A DNA stretch of 64,000 bases from Faecalicatena fissicatena (GTDB taxonomy: Bacteria > Bacillota > Clostridia > Lachnospirales > Lachnospiraceae): the NCBI GenBank assembly GCA_001028025.1, contig LDAQ01000098.1, forward strand, positions 1 through 64,000, written 5' to 3'. The position numbers were made by a program, and so were the translations under genes. Below are positions 31,853 to 40,844 of the stretch, one piece after another; position 1 is the first letter of the stretch, and the number at the start of each line of letters is the position of its first letter. The notes beneath the pieces are model-generated. The model was not told the DNA's origin and did not search any database. It saw only the letters and a program-made list of their open reading frames with translations.

Positions 31853-33276
31853 AGAAAACAGCTGTTAATCCATACCTGCCGTCCTGGGAGTATGTACCGG
31901 ATGGAGAGCCTCATGTATTTGAAAACAGGCTGTATGTTTATGGCTCCCACGACCGGGCACATGGAACTACCTACTGTGAGGAAGACTACGTGGGCTGGAG
32001 CACCCCGCTTTCGGACCTGGGAGACTGGAAGTATGAAGGCGTGATTTATCGGAAGGATCAGGACAGAGACAACCAGGAAGGGAAGAAACTGATGTTTGCA
32101 CCTGATGCTGCACAGGGTCCTGATGGCAGATATTACCTGTATTATGGGCTTTCTGATGTGGAATACATAGGAGTTGCGGTAAGTGGTTCTCCGGCTGGCC
32201 CCTTTGAATATTATGGCAGAGTCGCATATGAGGACGGCAGCATTCCGGAGGGGCTGGCGTTTGATCCGGGGATTCTGGCTGAAGAAGACGGCATTTATTT
32301 GTATTATGGGTTTTCACACAAAGTAGATGACAAAACGAAAAGACAATTTGAGATTATGAATAAACATATCATGCCAGGTGCCTATATGGTGAAGCTTGAC
32401 CGGGATATGAAAACAGTGATCTCCAGGCCGGTATTGATTGCAAACGGCTATTCTTCTGCTAAAGGAACCAGTTTCGAAGAACATCCTTTCTTTGAGGCAT
32501 CCAGTATACGAAAGATTCGCGGGAGATACTATTTCGTATATTCCAGCCTGCAGGGGCATGAGCTGTGTTATGCCGTGTCCGATTCCCCGGCAGGGCCGTT
32601 TGCCTTCGGCGGTGTGATTGTTTCTAATGGCGATATCGGCCTGGGAGAGGGGCAGACAGCCTACGATGCCAATAACCACGGTGGAATTGCGGAGGTCATG
32701 GGGCAGTACTATATCTTTTACCACCGGCATACCCACGGAACGCATTTCAGCCGTCAGGGGTGTGCGGAAAAGATACAGATCCTGGAGGATGGAAGTATCC
32801 CTCAGGTGGAAATCACAAGCTGCGGCCTGAATGACGGCCCACTGCCTGCGAAATCACAGTATTCGGCTTACATTATCTGCAATCTGCACGGCCCCAAACC
32901 GGCCTGCCATATTCCCTCAAAGCCGCCCTATGATGAGACGGTGCCGTATCTATGGGAAACGGGGGAGGCAGAGAGAAAGCAGCGGAAATTATATCTGAAA
33001 AATCTTCAGAAAAATGCGGTCTGCGGTGTGAAATACCTGGAGTTTTCAGAAGTAACAGAGATTACAGTCACCGTGAAAGGGGCATCCGGGCAGATCTATG
33101 TCTGCCTGGATGATGAAAAGAACAGCCCGGCAGCTGTGATACATGTGGGAAACACTTCCGAAGAATGGCAGTCCTGCACTGCGCCCGCAGTCATTTCCGA
33201 CGGCATACATGCGGTCTGCTTCCGGTTTGAACCAGACGTGGACTCTATGGATATGCTGGATTTCAGGTTTTCATAG
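31849..33276 (+). CDS. GH43-family glycoside hydrolase
   Basis: The 475-residue protein has a five-bladed-propeller hydrolase domain followed by a C-terminal beta-sandwich. The GH43 pattern is visible: ENRLYVYGSHDRAHG, FAPDAAQGPDGRYYLYYGLS and HPFFEASSIRKIRGRYYFVY. These carry the likely catalytic Asp, the pKa-tuning Asp and the Glu. Family members cut beta-xylosides or alpha-L-arabinosides. There is no signal peptide, so it acts inside the cell. ATGA overlap with the EIIBC gene shows coupling. Confidence 0.88.
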   Translation: MKKTAVNPYLPSWEYVPDGEPHVFENRLYVYGSHDRAHGTTYCEEDYVGWSTPLSDLGDWKYEGVIYRKDQDRDNQEGKKLMFAPDAAQGPDGRYYLYYGLSDVEYIGVAVSGSPAGPFEYYGRVAYEDGSIPEGLAFDPGILAEEDGIYLYYGFSHKVDDKTKRQFEIMNKHIMPGAYMVKLDRDMKTVISRPVLIANGYSSAKGTSFEEHPFFEASSIRKIRGRYYFVYSSLQGHELCYAVSDSPAGPFAFGGVIVSNGDIGLGEGQTAYDANNHGGIAEVMGQYYIFYHRHTHGTHFSRQGCAEKIQILEDGSIPQVEITSCGLNDGPLPAKSQYSAYIICNLHGPKPACHIPSKPPYDETVPYLWETGEAERKQRKLYLKNLQKNAVCGVKYLEFSEVTEITVTVKGASGQIYVCLDDEKNSPAAVIHVGNTSEEWQSCTAPAVISDGIHAVCFRFEPDVDSMDMLDFRFS

Positions 33277-33277
33277 C

Positions 33278-34831
33278 ATGCAGAAGAGTCCTGAGTTAAG
33301 AAAAGAAGACGGCATATGGACGCTGTTTGCAGATGGGAAACCATTTACCATGTTATGTGGGGAAGTGCATAACTCTTCGGCGTCCGATGCGGGATATATG
33401 GAAGAACAGGTCTGGCCCTTCCTGAAAGGGCTTCATATCAACAGCCTTCTGGTTCCGGTTTACTGGGAAATGATTGAAAGGCAGGAGAATGTATTTGATT
33501 TTACTGTTTTAGATGCCATTATAAAACAGGCGGAACGGGAAAGCGTAAAATTAGGGATACTCTGGTTTGGCCTGTGGAAAAACGGTATATCCAGTTATAC
33601 GCCGGAATGGGTGAAGACAGATCAGAAGCGTTTTTTTCGGGCGGCAGACAGAAATAACCGCCCAATGGATGTCGTTTCTCCCTTCTGCCAGGCTGCGGTG
33701 GATGCAGATGCAAAGGCATTTGGCAGATTGATGGAACACATAGGCGAAAAAAATGAAGAGCAGCAGACCGTTATACTGGTACAAGTGGAAAATGAAGTGG
33801 GACTGCTGGGCAGTGACAGAGACTACTCCAGGGCTGCAAATGAATTGTTTGGGAAAGAAATTCCCGATGGAATTTCCAGCCTTTATGAAAAAAGCGGCAC
33901 CTGGGAACAGGCATTTGGAGAAGAGGCCCCAGAAGTTTTTATGGAATATGCCTACGCAAAGGCTGTGGGACGAATTGCAAAATCTGGAAAAAGAGCCTGC
34001 CCGTTGCCGATGTGTGTGAACGCCTGGATTGAGAAATTTCCATGGCGTCCGGGGGGATATCCAAGCGGCGGCCCGATCGCCCGCTTCGGCCCTCTCTGGA
34101 AAATGCTTGCTCCGGATATTGATATACTTTGTCCGGATGTGTATACCTCCGATTTTCAGGGGATCTGCAGGGAATACAGGACTGCGGATAATCCGCTGCT
34201 GATACCGGAGCACAGACGGGATATTAAAAATATCAGTCATCTGTTTTACGCGGTGGGCACATGCCAGACGCTGTGTTTTTCTCCTTTCGGCATCGAAGAT
34301 TTCCTGATGCCTCCTGAGACACGGACGGGGATTGGCAATCCGGATGTTATGAAAATTCTGAATATCGACAGAAATGCATGGGAATGTGAAAAGACAGGTG
34401 AGTTCCTCGGCAGGGCGTATCAACTGCTGGATTCCGCCATGGAGGTAATATACCGATATCAGAAACTGGGAAAAGTGTATGGGTTTCTGCGGGAAAATGA
34501 GCATGAAAAAGGGACAGTCATACACCTTACAAACTGCGATATACGGATTGACTATTTGGACCAGAAACAAGATACTCCAAAGGCGGCGGGGTTCATCATA
34601 GAAAGCGGCGAAGGGGAGTTCTATGCCGCAGGTGTGAATTTCAGATATTCGCTGCTTCCCTTAAAAAGTGAGAAGAGGCAGCTGGGGATACTGGAGTACA
34701 GTGAAGGCCGGTTTGAGAACGGCATGTTTAAAAGAGGGCGCATTCTGAACGGAGACGAGCGGTACTGCATGCTGATGCTGGAAAAGCCTGAGCTGCAGCG
34801 AGTTAAATGGTATTTTTATCAGGAGGATTAA
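33278..34831 (+). CDS. GH35-like beta-galactosidase-type glycoside hydrolase
   Basis: The product has 517 residues from ATG 33278, one nt past the previous stop. No clear Shine-Dalgarno is seen, so coupling is likely. The N-terminal barrel has CGEVHNSSASDAGYMEEQ, INSLLVPVYWEMIE and VILVQVENEVGLLG, with acid/base Glu candidates near residues 171-173. This fits GH35-type (DUF5597-containing) proteins. The second catalytic Glu is not assigned. It lies between GH43 and GH1 genes in the PTS operon, so it probably trims the same imported glycoside. Confidence 0.8.
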   Translation: MQKSPELRKEDGIWTLFADGKPFTMLCGEVHNSSASDAGYMEEQVWPFLKGLHINSLLVPVYWEMIERQENVFDFTVLDAIIKQAERESVKLGILWFGLWKNGISSYTPEWVKTDQKRFFRAADRNNRPMDVVSPFCQAAVDADAKAFGRLMEHIGEKNEEQQTVILVQVENEVGLLGSDRDYSRAANELFGKEIPDGISSLYEKSGTWEQAFGEEAPEVFMEYAYAKAVGRIAKSGKRACPLPMCVNAWIEKFPWRPGGYPSGGPIARFGPLWKMLAPDIDILCPDVYTSDFQGICREYRTADNPLLIPEHRRDIKNISHLFYAVGTCQTLCFSPFGIEDFLMPPETRTGIGNPDVMKILNIDRNAWECEKTGEFLGRAYQLLDSAMEVIYRYQKLGKVYGFLRENEHEKGTVIHLTNCDIRIDYLDQKQDTPKAAGFIIESGEGEFYAAGVNFRYSLLPLKSEKRQLGILEYSEGRFENGMFKRGRILNGDERYCMLMLEKPELQRVKWYFYQED

Positions 34832-34835
34832 AAAA

Positions 34836-36251
34836 ATGAAACAGATATTTCCGAAAACATTTTTGTGGGGAGGCGCGGTGGCGGCCAATCAGTGTGAGGG
34901 CGCCTATCTGGAAGACGGAAAGGGCCTGTCCATACAGGACGTGGCACCAAAGGGCATTATGGGGGCTCCCACTGAAATACCTACAAAAGATAATATGAAA
35001 CTGACCGGAATTGATTTTTATCACCGTTATAAAGGCGATGTCAGGCTGTTTGCCGAAATGGGATTTAAAGTCTTCCGCACTTCCATAGCATGGTCCAGGA
35101 TCTACCCAAACGGGGATGACAGAGAACCGAATGAGAAAGGTCTCCAGTTTTATGATGATTTATTTGATGAGTGCCACAAATATGGAATAGAGCCTTTGGT
35201 GACAATTTCTCATTACGAGACGCCTCTTCATCTTGCAAAAGAGTATAATGGATGGACTAACAGGAAACTAATTGGTTTCTATGAAAATTATGTGCGGACT
35301 ATTTTCGCTCGCTATAAAGGGAAAGTAAAGTACTGGCTGACATTTAACGAGATCAATTCCATCCTGCATGCCCCCTTTATGAGCGGTGCAATCATGACAC
35401 CGAAGGAGGCCCTCTCCCTGCAGGATTTGTATCAGGCAATCCATCATGAACTGGTGGCAAGCGCCCTGGCAGTCAGTATTGCACATGAGATGATGCCCGA
35501 TGCCATGATTGGCTGCATGATTCTGGGAAGCCCCACATATCCTCTGACACCGGATCCGTCCGATGTCGTGAGAGCAATGAAACGCGATCAGGAAAATTAT
35601 TATTTTGCAGACGTACAGGTAAGAGGATATTATCCCCGGTATATGGACCGTTATTTCGAAGAAAACAATGTGAAGATACATATGCACCCGGAGGACGAAG
35701 AAATTCTGAAAAATACAGTGGACTTTATATCTTTCAGCTATTATGGAAGTACCTGTGAGTCTGTGGACCCGAAGGCGGAATCAGGGGAAGGCAATCTTAT
35801 GGGAGGCGTGAGCAATCCCTATCTGCCGCTAAGCGAATGGGGATGGCCTGTAGATGCTCAGGGGCTGCGCTATTATCTGAACCAGTTGTATGACAGATAC
35901 CAGAAACCACTGTTTATCGTTGAAAATGGCCTTGGGGCCGTGGATGAACTGACCACCGGTGACGATGGCGCACTGACGGTGAATGATGACTACAGGATCC
36001 AATACCTGGATGCTCATATCCGGGAAATGGCAAAGGCTGTAGAGGATGGTGTTGAGCTTCTGGGATATACAACGTGGGGATGCATTGACCTGGTAAGTGC
36101 AAGCACGGCGCAGCTGAAGAAGAGATATGGTTTTATCTATGTGGACAGAAACGATGACGGCAGTGGTACGCTGAACAGATATAAGAAAAAATCATTTTAC
36201 TGGTACAAGCATGTAATAGAGACAAACGGGCAGTGCCTGGAGGATTTATAA
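34836..36251 (+). CDS. GH1 6-phospho-beta-glucosidase
   Basis: The 471-residue GH1 enzyme has its acid/base Glu at about residue 172 in WLTFNEINS and its nucleophile Glu at about 363 in FIVENGLGAVD. The start KTFLWGGAVAANQCEGAYLE is classic for BglA/AscB proteins. It cleaves the 6-phosphorylated beta-glucoside delivered by EIIBC into glucose-6-phosphate and an aglycone or sugar. The start follows CAGGAGG. It is in the middle of the BglG-controlled operon. Confidence 0.94.
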   Translation: MKQIFPKTFLWGGAVAANQCEGAYLEDGKGLSIQDVAPKGIMGAPTEIPTKDNMKLTGIDFYHRYKGDVRLFAEMGFKVFRTSIAWSRIYPNGDDREPNEKGLQFYDDLFDECHKYGIEPLVTISHYETPLHLAKEYNGWTNRKLIGFYENYVRTIFARYKGKVKYWLTFNEINSILHAPFMSGAIMTPKEALSLQDLYQAIHHELVASALAVSIAHEMMPDAMIGCMILGSPTYPLTPDPSDVVRAMKRDQENYYFADVQVRGYYPRYMDRYFEENNVKIHMHPEDEEILKNTVDFISFSYYGSTCESVDPKAESGEGNLMGGVSNPYLPLSEWGWPVDAQGLRYYLNQLYDRYQKPLFIVENGLGAVDELTTGDDGALTVNDDYRIQYLDAHIREMAKAVEDGVELLGYTTWGCIDLVSASTAQLKKRYGFIYVDRNDDGSGTLNRYKKKSFYWYKHVIETNGQCLEDL

Positions 36252-36270
36252 AAGTCAGGAGTGAAATGTT

Positions 36271-36762
36271 ATGTTGTCATTTTTAAAGAAAAAGAATCAG
36301 GAAGAAACGGTAAAAAAACTGAAAGCCTGCGTATCGGGCAGTGTCCTTCCCATTACAGAAGTGAAAGACGAAGTATTTTCATCTAAAGCGCTGGGTGACG
36401 GAGTCGCCATTGAACCGGAAGAGAATATCATTGTGGCTCCCTGTGATGGCGTGATATCGGTTGTGATGGAGGACACCCGTCATGCGGTGGGGCTTACACT
36501 CAATAACGGGGCGGAAATTCTAATACACGAAGGACTTGATACGGTGGAAATGAATGGGGAAGGATTTGAACTGTTCGTGAAAGCGGGGGACAAAGTGAAG
36601 GCAGGAGACCGGCTGCTTAAATTTGATGCTGAACTGATAAAGGACAGAGGATTCGAAAAAACCTGTGTCATTATACTGACGAACACGGAGGATTTTCCTG
36701 ACGTATCGTTCCTCTCCGGAATGCATGCGGAGCAGAATCAGACTGCAGTGATCCGATTCTGA
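36271..36762 (+). CDS. PTS glucose-type EIIA subunit
   Basis: This 163-residue soluble phosphocarrier has the two active-site histidines, at about His71 (RHAVGLTLNNGAE) and the phosphorylated His86 (ILIHEGLDTVEMNG). It passes phosphate from HPr to EIIB. Both EIIBC proteins nearby (30446 and 37711) lack an EIIA domain, so this is probably the shared donor. It is the last gene before the treR regulator. Confidence 0.95.
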   Translation: MLSFLKKKNQEETVKKLKACVSGSVLPITEVKDEVFSSKALGDGVAIEPEENIIVAPCDGVISVVMEDTRHAVGLTLNNGAEILIHEGLDTVEMNGEGFELFVKAGDKVKAGDRLLKFDAELIKDRGFEKTCVIILTNTEDFPDVSFLSGMHAEQNQTAVIRF

Positions 36763-36802
36763 AATAAAAATAAATTCCTGCTTGTCCTTTTTTGAAAATT
36801 AG

Positions 36803-36820
36803 TTATACTTATAAGTATAA
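36803..36820. promoter_or_regulatory. Perfect 18-bp palindrome, likely TreR operator
   Basis: TTATACTTATAAGTATAA lies 28 nt before the regulator ATG. Related AACTTATA/TATAAGTT half sites recur at 37642-37670 before treB. Autoregulation is inferred. Confidence 0.75.
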
Positions 36821-36848
36821 ACATACAGGAAAGTTGGGATGTTACTTT

Positions 36849-37562
36849 ATGGCAAGCAAATACGTAAAAGTGTACAGTGCATTAAAAAAGCAGATTGAGG
36901 TTGGAGAATATGGTGTAGGCCAGCTTATTCCATCTGAAGGGGAGCTGATGCAGGAATACATGGTTTCCAGAGACACGGTGCGCAAGGCGCTGGGGATGCT
37001 GGAAAATCAGGGATATATCCAGAAGTCCAGGGGAAAGGCGGCAGTTGTCGTAGAGAAGAAAGACTACAAATTCCCGTTCTCAGAGATCGCCAGTTTTAAG
37101 GAACTGAATGAGAACCTGGGAAGGCGGACGGAGACAGAGGTGGAGAATCTTGAGATTCTGGCAGATAAAAAGCGGATCATGGGAATCTTCGAGGATGACA
37201 GAGAAAAAGAGGTCTATGAACTGCTGCGTATCCGGAAGATCGAGGGGGAGCGGGTAATTATCGACCACGACTATTTCAAACGGAGCGTGGTAGCGAACCT
37301 TCCCCTTAGAGCCTGCAAGGATTCCGTATATGCATATCTGGAAAAAGAACTGGGGATTCAGATAGGTTATGCCTCAAAAGAAATATCGGTGGAAACCGCT
37401 AGCGAAGAGGATAAAAAATATCTGGATCTGGGAGAATATAACCTGGTTGTAGTAGTGAAAAGTTATACGTATATGCGGGATAATTGTTTGTTCCAGTTTA
37501 CGGAATCGAGACACAGGCCGGATCACTTCCGCTTTGTAGGATTTGCACAAAGAAAAGAATAG
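36849..37562 (+). CDS. treR: GntR-family regulator with UTRA domain (TreR-like)
   Basis: The product has 237 residues from ATG 36849. The N-terminal winged helix (GQLIPSEGELMQEYMVSRDT, then VRKALGMLENQGYI) is followed by a UTRA ligand domain (ENLGRRTETEVENLEIL, then EVYELLRIRKIEGERVI). TreR repressors respond to trehalose-6-phosphate. The assignment rests on the fold and on treB-treC directly downstream. A palindromic operator precedes the gene, and a terminator follows it. Confidence 0.88.
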   Translation: MASKYVKVYSALKKQIEVGEYGVGQLIPSEGELMQEYMVSRDTVRKALGMLENQGYIQKSRGKAAVVVEKKDYKFPFSEIASFKELNENLGRRTETEVENLEILADKKRIMGIFEDDREKEVYELLRIRKIEGERVIIDHDYFKRSVVANLPLRACKDSVYAYLEKELGIQIGYASKEISVETASEEDKKYLDLGEYNLVVVVKSYTYMRDNCLFQFTESRHRPDHFRFVGFAQRKE

Positions 37563-37571
37563 AAAATTATG

Positions 37572-37606
37572 AATGGTGCCGAAAATAAGTGAGGCACCAT
37601 TTTTTG
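37572..37606 (+). terminator. Rho-independent terminator after treR
   Basis: AATGGTGCC (37572-37580) pairs with GGCACCATT (37593-37601), followed by a T-run. Confidence 0.9.
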
Positions 37607-37617
37607 TTTCAAATTAC

Positions 37618-37670
37618 TTGACTAACAAATACGTATATGATAACTTATAATTAACGTATACGTATAAGTT
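37618..37670 (+). promoter_or_regulatory. treB promoter and operator region
   Basis: TTGACT (37618) and TATAAT (37646-37651) are present but 22 nt apart, so the exact -35 is uncertain (TAACTT at 37641 would give 17). Inverted half sites AACTTATA (37642-37649) and TATAAGTT (37663-37670) flank TATACGTATA (37657-37666). They resemble the palindrome at 36803. Confidence 0.6.
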
Positions 37671-37710
37671 ATGGCGAAGAGCAACTTCAAAAATAGGAGG
37701 AATAGGGAGA

Positions 37711-39144
37711 ATGGCTGAGTTTTCAAAAGACGCTGAAAAGCTGTTAGAATTAGTCGGAGGGAAAGAGAACGTAGTATCTTTTACCCACTGTGCGACCAGA
37801 ATGCGCTTTGTTCTAGCAGATGAGAAAAAAGCAGATGTAAAAAAGATTGAGGAACTGCCCTCTGTAAAAGGCAGCTTTACACAGGGAGGCCAGTTCCAGG
37901 TCATTATAGGAAATAAAGTATCCGTTTTCTTTGACGAGTTTTCCAGAATCAGTAACCTGGACGGCGTGGGAAAACAGGAAGTAAAGGCGGCGGCAAAAGG
38001 CAAGATGAACCTCCTGCAGAGGGGAGTTGCAAACCTTGCGGAGATATTTGCCCCGATCATTCCGGCTATCATCGTCGGCGGTCTGATCCTTGGTTTTCGA
38101 AATATCATCGGCGATATCAAGCTTCTGGAGGATGGAACAAAATCCATCACTGAGGTTTACCAGATGTGGGCGGGAATCTATAACTTCCTGTGGCTGATCG
38201 GCGAGGCTATATTCGTATTCCTGCCGGTAGGCATTACCTGGTCCGTATGTAAGAAGATGAATGTAGACCAGATGCTAGGTATTGTGCTTGGCATCACACT
38301 CGTTTCCCCGCAGCTGATGTCTGCAAGTGATTACATTGCCGCAGTGGAAGCAGGCGAGGCGATAAAGACCTGGGATTTCGGTGCATTCCACATTAATATG
38401 GTAGGATACCAATCACAGGTAATTCCGGCTATTTTAGTAGGGCTTGTCTTCGCTGTTTTCTACCGGTTCCTGAAAAAACGTGTGCCTGAAATGATTTCCA
38501 TGATTGTCGTACCATTCTGTTCCTTGGTTCCGGCAGTTCTCCTTGCACATACCGTGATCGGACCCTTCGGAAGAATGATCGGCGACGGCCTTGCAAGCGT
38601 GATTATGGCAGGCTTTAACTCATCTTTCAGCTGGCTGTTCAGCGGAATATACGGACTCTTATATCCGCTGCTTGTGATTACCGGGCTGCACCACTCCATG
38701 CTGCCGATCGACCTTCAGACAGTTGCAACGATGGGAGGAATCTATACATTCCCGGTTGTAGCGCTGAGCAACATTGCACAGGCTTCCGCAGTTATGGCAT
38801 TTGTATTCCTTCATAAAAAAGATGCAAGAGTGAAAGAAGTGGGTATCCCTTCATTTGTATCAGGTTTTCTGGGAGTTACGGAGCCGGCTATGTTCGGTGT
38901 GAATCTGAAATATTTATACCCGTTTATCGGAGCCATGCTGGCAAGCGGCGTGATGGGGATTATATCCAGAGTATTCGGTGTCATCGCAAACAGCGTCGGA
39001 GTCGGCGGTATTCCTGCATTTTTATCCATGCGGGGAGATAAGATGCTGATATATATTGTGTGTATTGTCATTGACATTGTACTGGCATTTGTCTTTACCA
39101 TTCTTCTGTCAAAGACAAAGCTGAAAAATTACGGAAATAAATAG
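37711..39144 (+). CDS. treB: PTS trehalose-type transporter subunit EIIBC
   Basis: The 477-residue protein has EIIB with Cys27 in FTHCATRMRF and EIIC with about ten helices (TEPAMFGVNLKYLYPFIG near the end). No EIIA domain is fused. It imports trehalose as trehalose-6-phosphate. The assignment is by the gene pair with treC and the TreR-like regulator. The start follows AGGAGGAATAGGGAGA. A probable EIIA donor is the product of 36271. Confidence 0.9.
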   Translation: MAEFSKDAEKLLELVGGKENVVSFTHCATRMRFVLADEKKADVKKIEELPSVKGSFTQGGQFQVIIGNKVSVFFDEFSRISNLDGVGKQEVKAAAKGKMNLLQRGVANLAEIFAPIIPAIIVGGLILGFRNIIGDIKLLEDGTKSITEVYQMWAGIYNFLWLIGEAIFVFLPVGITWSVCKKMNVDQMLGIVLGITLVSPQLMSASDYIAAVEAGEAIKTWDFGAFHINMVGYQSQVIPAILVGLVFAVFYRFLKKRVPEMISMIVVPFCSLVPAVLLAHTVIGPFGRMIGDGLASVIMAGFNSSFSWLFSGIYGLLYPLLVITGLHHSMLPIDLQTVATMGGIYTFPVVALSNIAQASAVMAFVFLHKKDARVKEVGIPSFVSGFLGVTEPAMFGVNLKYLYPFIGAMLASGVMGIISRVFGVIANSVGVGGIPAFLSMRGDKMLIYIVCIVIDIVLAFVFTILLSKTKLKNYGNK

Positions 39145-39183
39145 GATGCGTCGGGCGTTTGACTGTAAAGAAGGAGAGAATAT

Positions 39184-40827
39184 ATGAATTTAGGAAATAA
39201 AGTTGTTTACCAGATCTACCCCAAGTCCTTTCAGGATTCTAATTCAGACGGTTTTGGAGATCTGGCAGGAATTATCAAAAGACTGGACTATCTGGAAGAG
39301 CTGGGAGTGGATTACCTGTGGATTACCCCGTTCTTTGTATCCCCTCAGTACGACAATGGATATGATATAGCGGACTACCGCAGAATAGACCCGCGCTATG
39401 GCACAATGAAGGACTTTGAAAATCTGGTGGCCGAGGCGAAGAAGCGGAATATCTATCTGATGATGGATATGGTGTTCAACCATTGTTCCACTCAACATGA
39501 ATGGTTCCGGAAGGCCCTGGAAGGGGATCCGTACTACCGGGATTTCTTCATCATCAGGAAGGGAAAAAACGGCCTGCCGCCGACAAACTGGGTTTCCAAG
39601 TTCGGAGGAAATGCGTGGAGCTATCTGCCGGGGACAGACGAGTATTACCTGCATCTCTTCCATGTGACTCAGGCAGATTTGAACTGGGAAAATCCCAATG
39701 TGCGCAGAGAATGCTACGATATCCTGCGTTTCTGGATGGACAAAGGAGTCAAAGGATTCCGTTTTGACGTGATTAATCTAATCTCCAAGCCGGAAGTATA
39801 CGAAGACGATCTGATTGGAGACGGGCATACATTTTATACGGACGGCGCTAAGATACACGACTACCTGCATGAATTAAATAGGGAGACATTCGGTAAATAC
39901 GACGATATTGTTACGGTTGGAGAAATGTCCTCTACAACCCTGGAAAACAGTATACGCTATTCCCGTCCTGATTCGGAGGAGCTGTCCATGATCTTCAGTT
40001 TCCATCATTTGAAAGTGGACTACCCGTCCGGAAATAAATGGGCAGTTGAACCATTCAGATTCCACGATCTCAAGAAAAATCTATTTACATGGCAGAAAGA
40101 GATGGAGAAAGGCGGCGGCTGGAACGCGCTGTTCTGGTGTAATCACGACCAGCCGAGGATTGTATCCCGTATAGGAGATGACAAAGAATACCGTCTGGAA
40201 TCCGCCAAAATGCTTGCCACTGCCATTCACGGCCTGCGGGGAACCCCTTATATCTATCAGGGAGAAGAAATCGGAATGACCAACGCAGGTTACAAGGATA
40301 TCAGTCAGTACCGGGACATAGAGTCACTAAACTATTTCAATATCCTGAAGCAGGAAGGCAAAAGCGAAGCGGAGATTTACGAGATACTGGGCAAAAAATC
40401 CAGAGACAACTCCCGTACTCCCATGCAGTGGGACGATACCAAAAACGCAGGATTTACCGATGGAACCCCGTGGATATCCGTAATTCCAAACTACAAAGAG
40501 ATCAATACACTTGACCGAAACGAGGAAGATTCCATCTTCCAGTACTATAAAAAACTGGTAGAGCTCAGGAAGACCTACCCTGTCATCGCGGACGGAACCT
40601 TTGAGGCGCTACTAGAAGACCATCCCCAGATACTGGCCTATAAGCGTACAAATGCGGACAGTGAACTTTATGTATTCTGTAACTTTTATCCGCAGGATGT
40701 AGAAATACCAATGGATATACCCAAGGACTGCAGGTGTATTTTGTCTAATTATCCACAGGGCAATCGGTCTGGGCTGCGGGCTTATGAGGCGATTGTGTTT
40801 TATCGGGGGCGCGGGGACGCTAAGTAA
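39184..40827 (+). CDS. treC: GH13 alpha-phosphotrehalase (TreC-type)
   Basis: The 547-residue GH13 enzyme carries the usual conserved regions: MMDMVFNHCS, FRFDVINLIS (nucleophile Asp), GEMSS (acid/base Glu) and NHDQPR. The start KVVYQIYPKSFQDSNSDGFG is typical of the oligo-1,6-glucosidase/TreC group. It splits trehalose-6-phosphate into glucose and glucose-6-phosphate. The specificity call depends on treB context. The C-terminal codons (GDAK) lie in the start of a palindromic-element fragment, GGGGACGCTAAGTAA. Confidence 0.9.
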   Translation: MNLGNKVVYQIYPKSFQDSNSDGFGDLAGIIKRLDYLEELGVDYLWITPFFVSPQYDNGYDIADYRRIDPRYGTMKDFENLVAEAKKRNIYLMMDMVFNHCSTQHEWFRKALEGDPYYRDFFIIRKGKNGLPPTNWVSKFGGNAWSYLPGTDEYYLHLFHVTQADLNWENPNVRRECYDILRFWMDKGVKGFRFDVINLISKPEVYEDDLIGDGHTFYTDGAKIHDYLHELNRETFGKYDDIVTVGEMSSTTLENSIRYSRPDSEELSMIFSFHHLKVDYPSGNKWAVEPFRFHDLKKNLFTWQKEMEKGGGWNALFWCNHDQPRIVSRIGDDKEYRLESAKMLATAIHGLRGTPYIYQGEEIGMTNAGYKDISQYRDIESLNYFNILKQEGKSEAEIYEILGKKSRDNSRTPMQWDDTKNAGFTDGTPWISVIPNYKEINTLDRNEEDSIFQYYKKLVELRKTYPVIADGTFEALLEDHPQILAYKRTNADSELYVFCNFYPQDVEIPMDIPKDCRCILSNYPQGNRSGLRAYEAIVFYRGRGDAK

Positions 40828-40844
40828 AAGGTGAGCCTGGCACA
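40812..40844 (+). repeat. Fragment of the REP-like palindromic element
   Basis: GGGGACGCTAAGTAAAAGGT matches the start of element G (28872) exactly; the sequence then diverges. It overlaps the treC stop codon and ends at the stop of the convergent AraC gene. It has no second arm. In element G the stop is read in a different frame. Confidence 0.75.
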
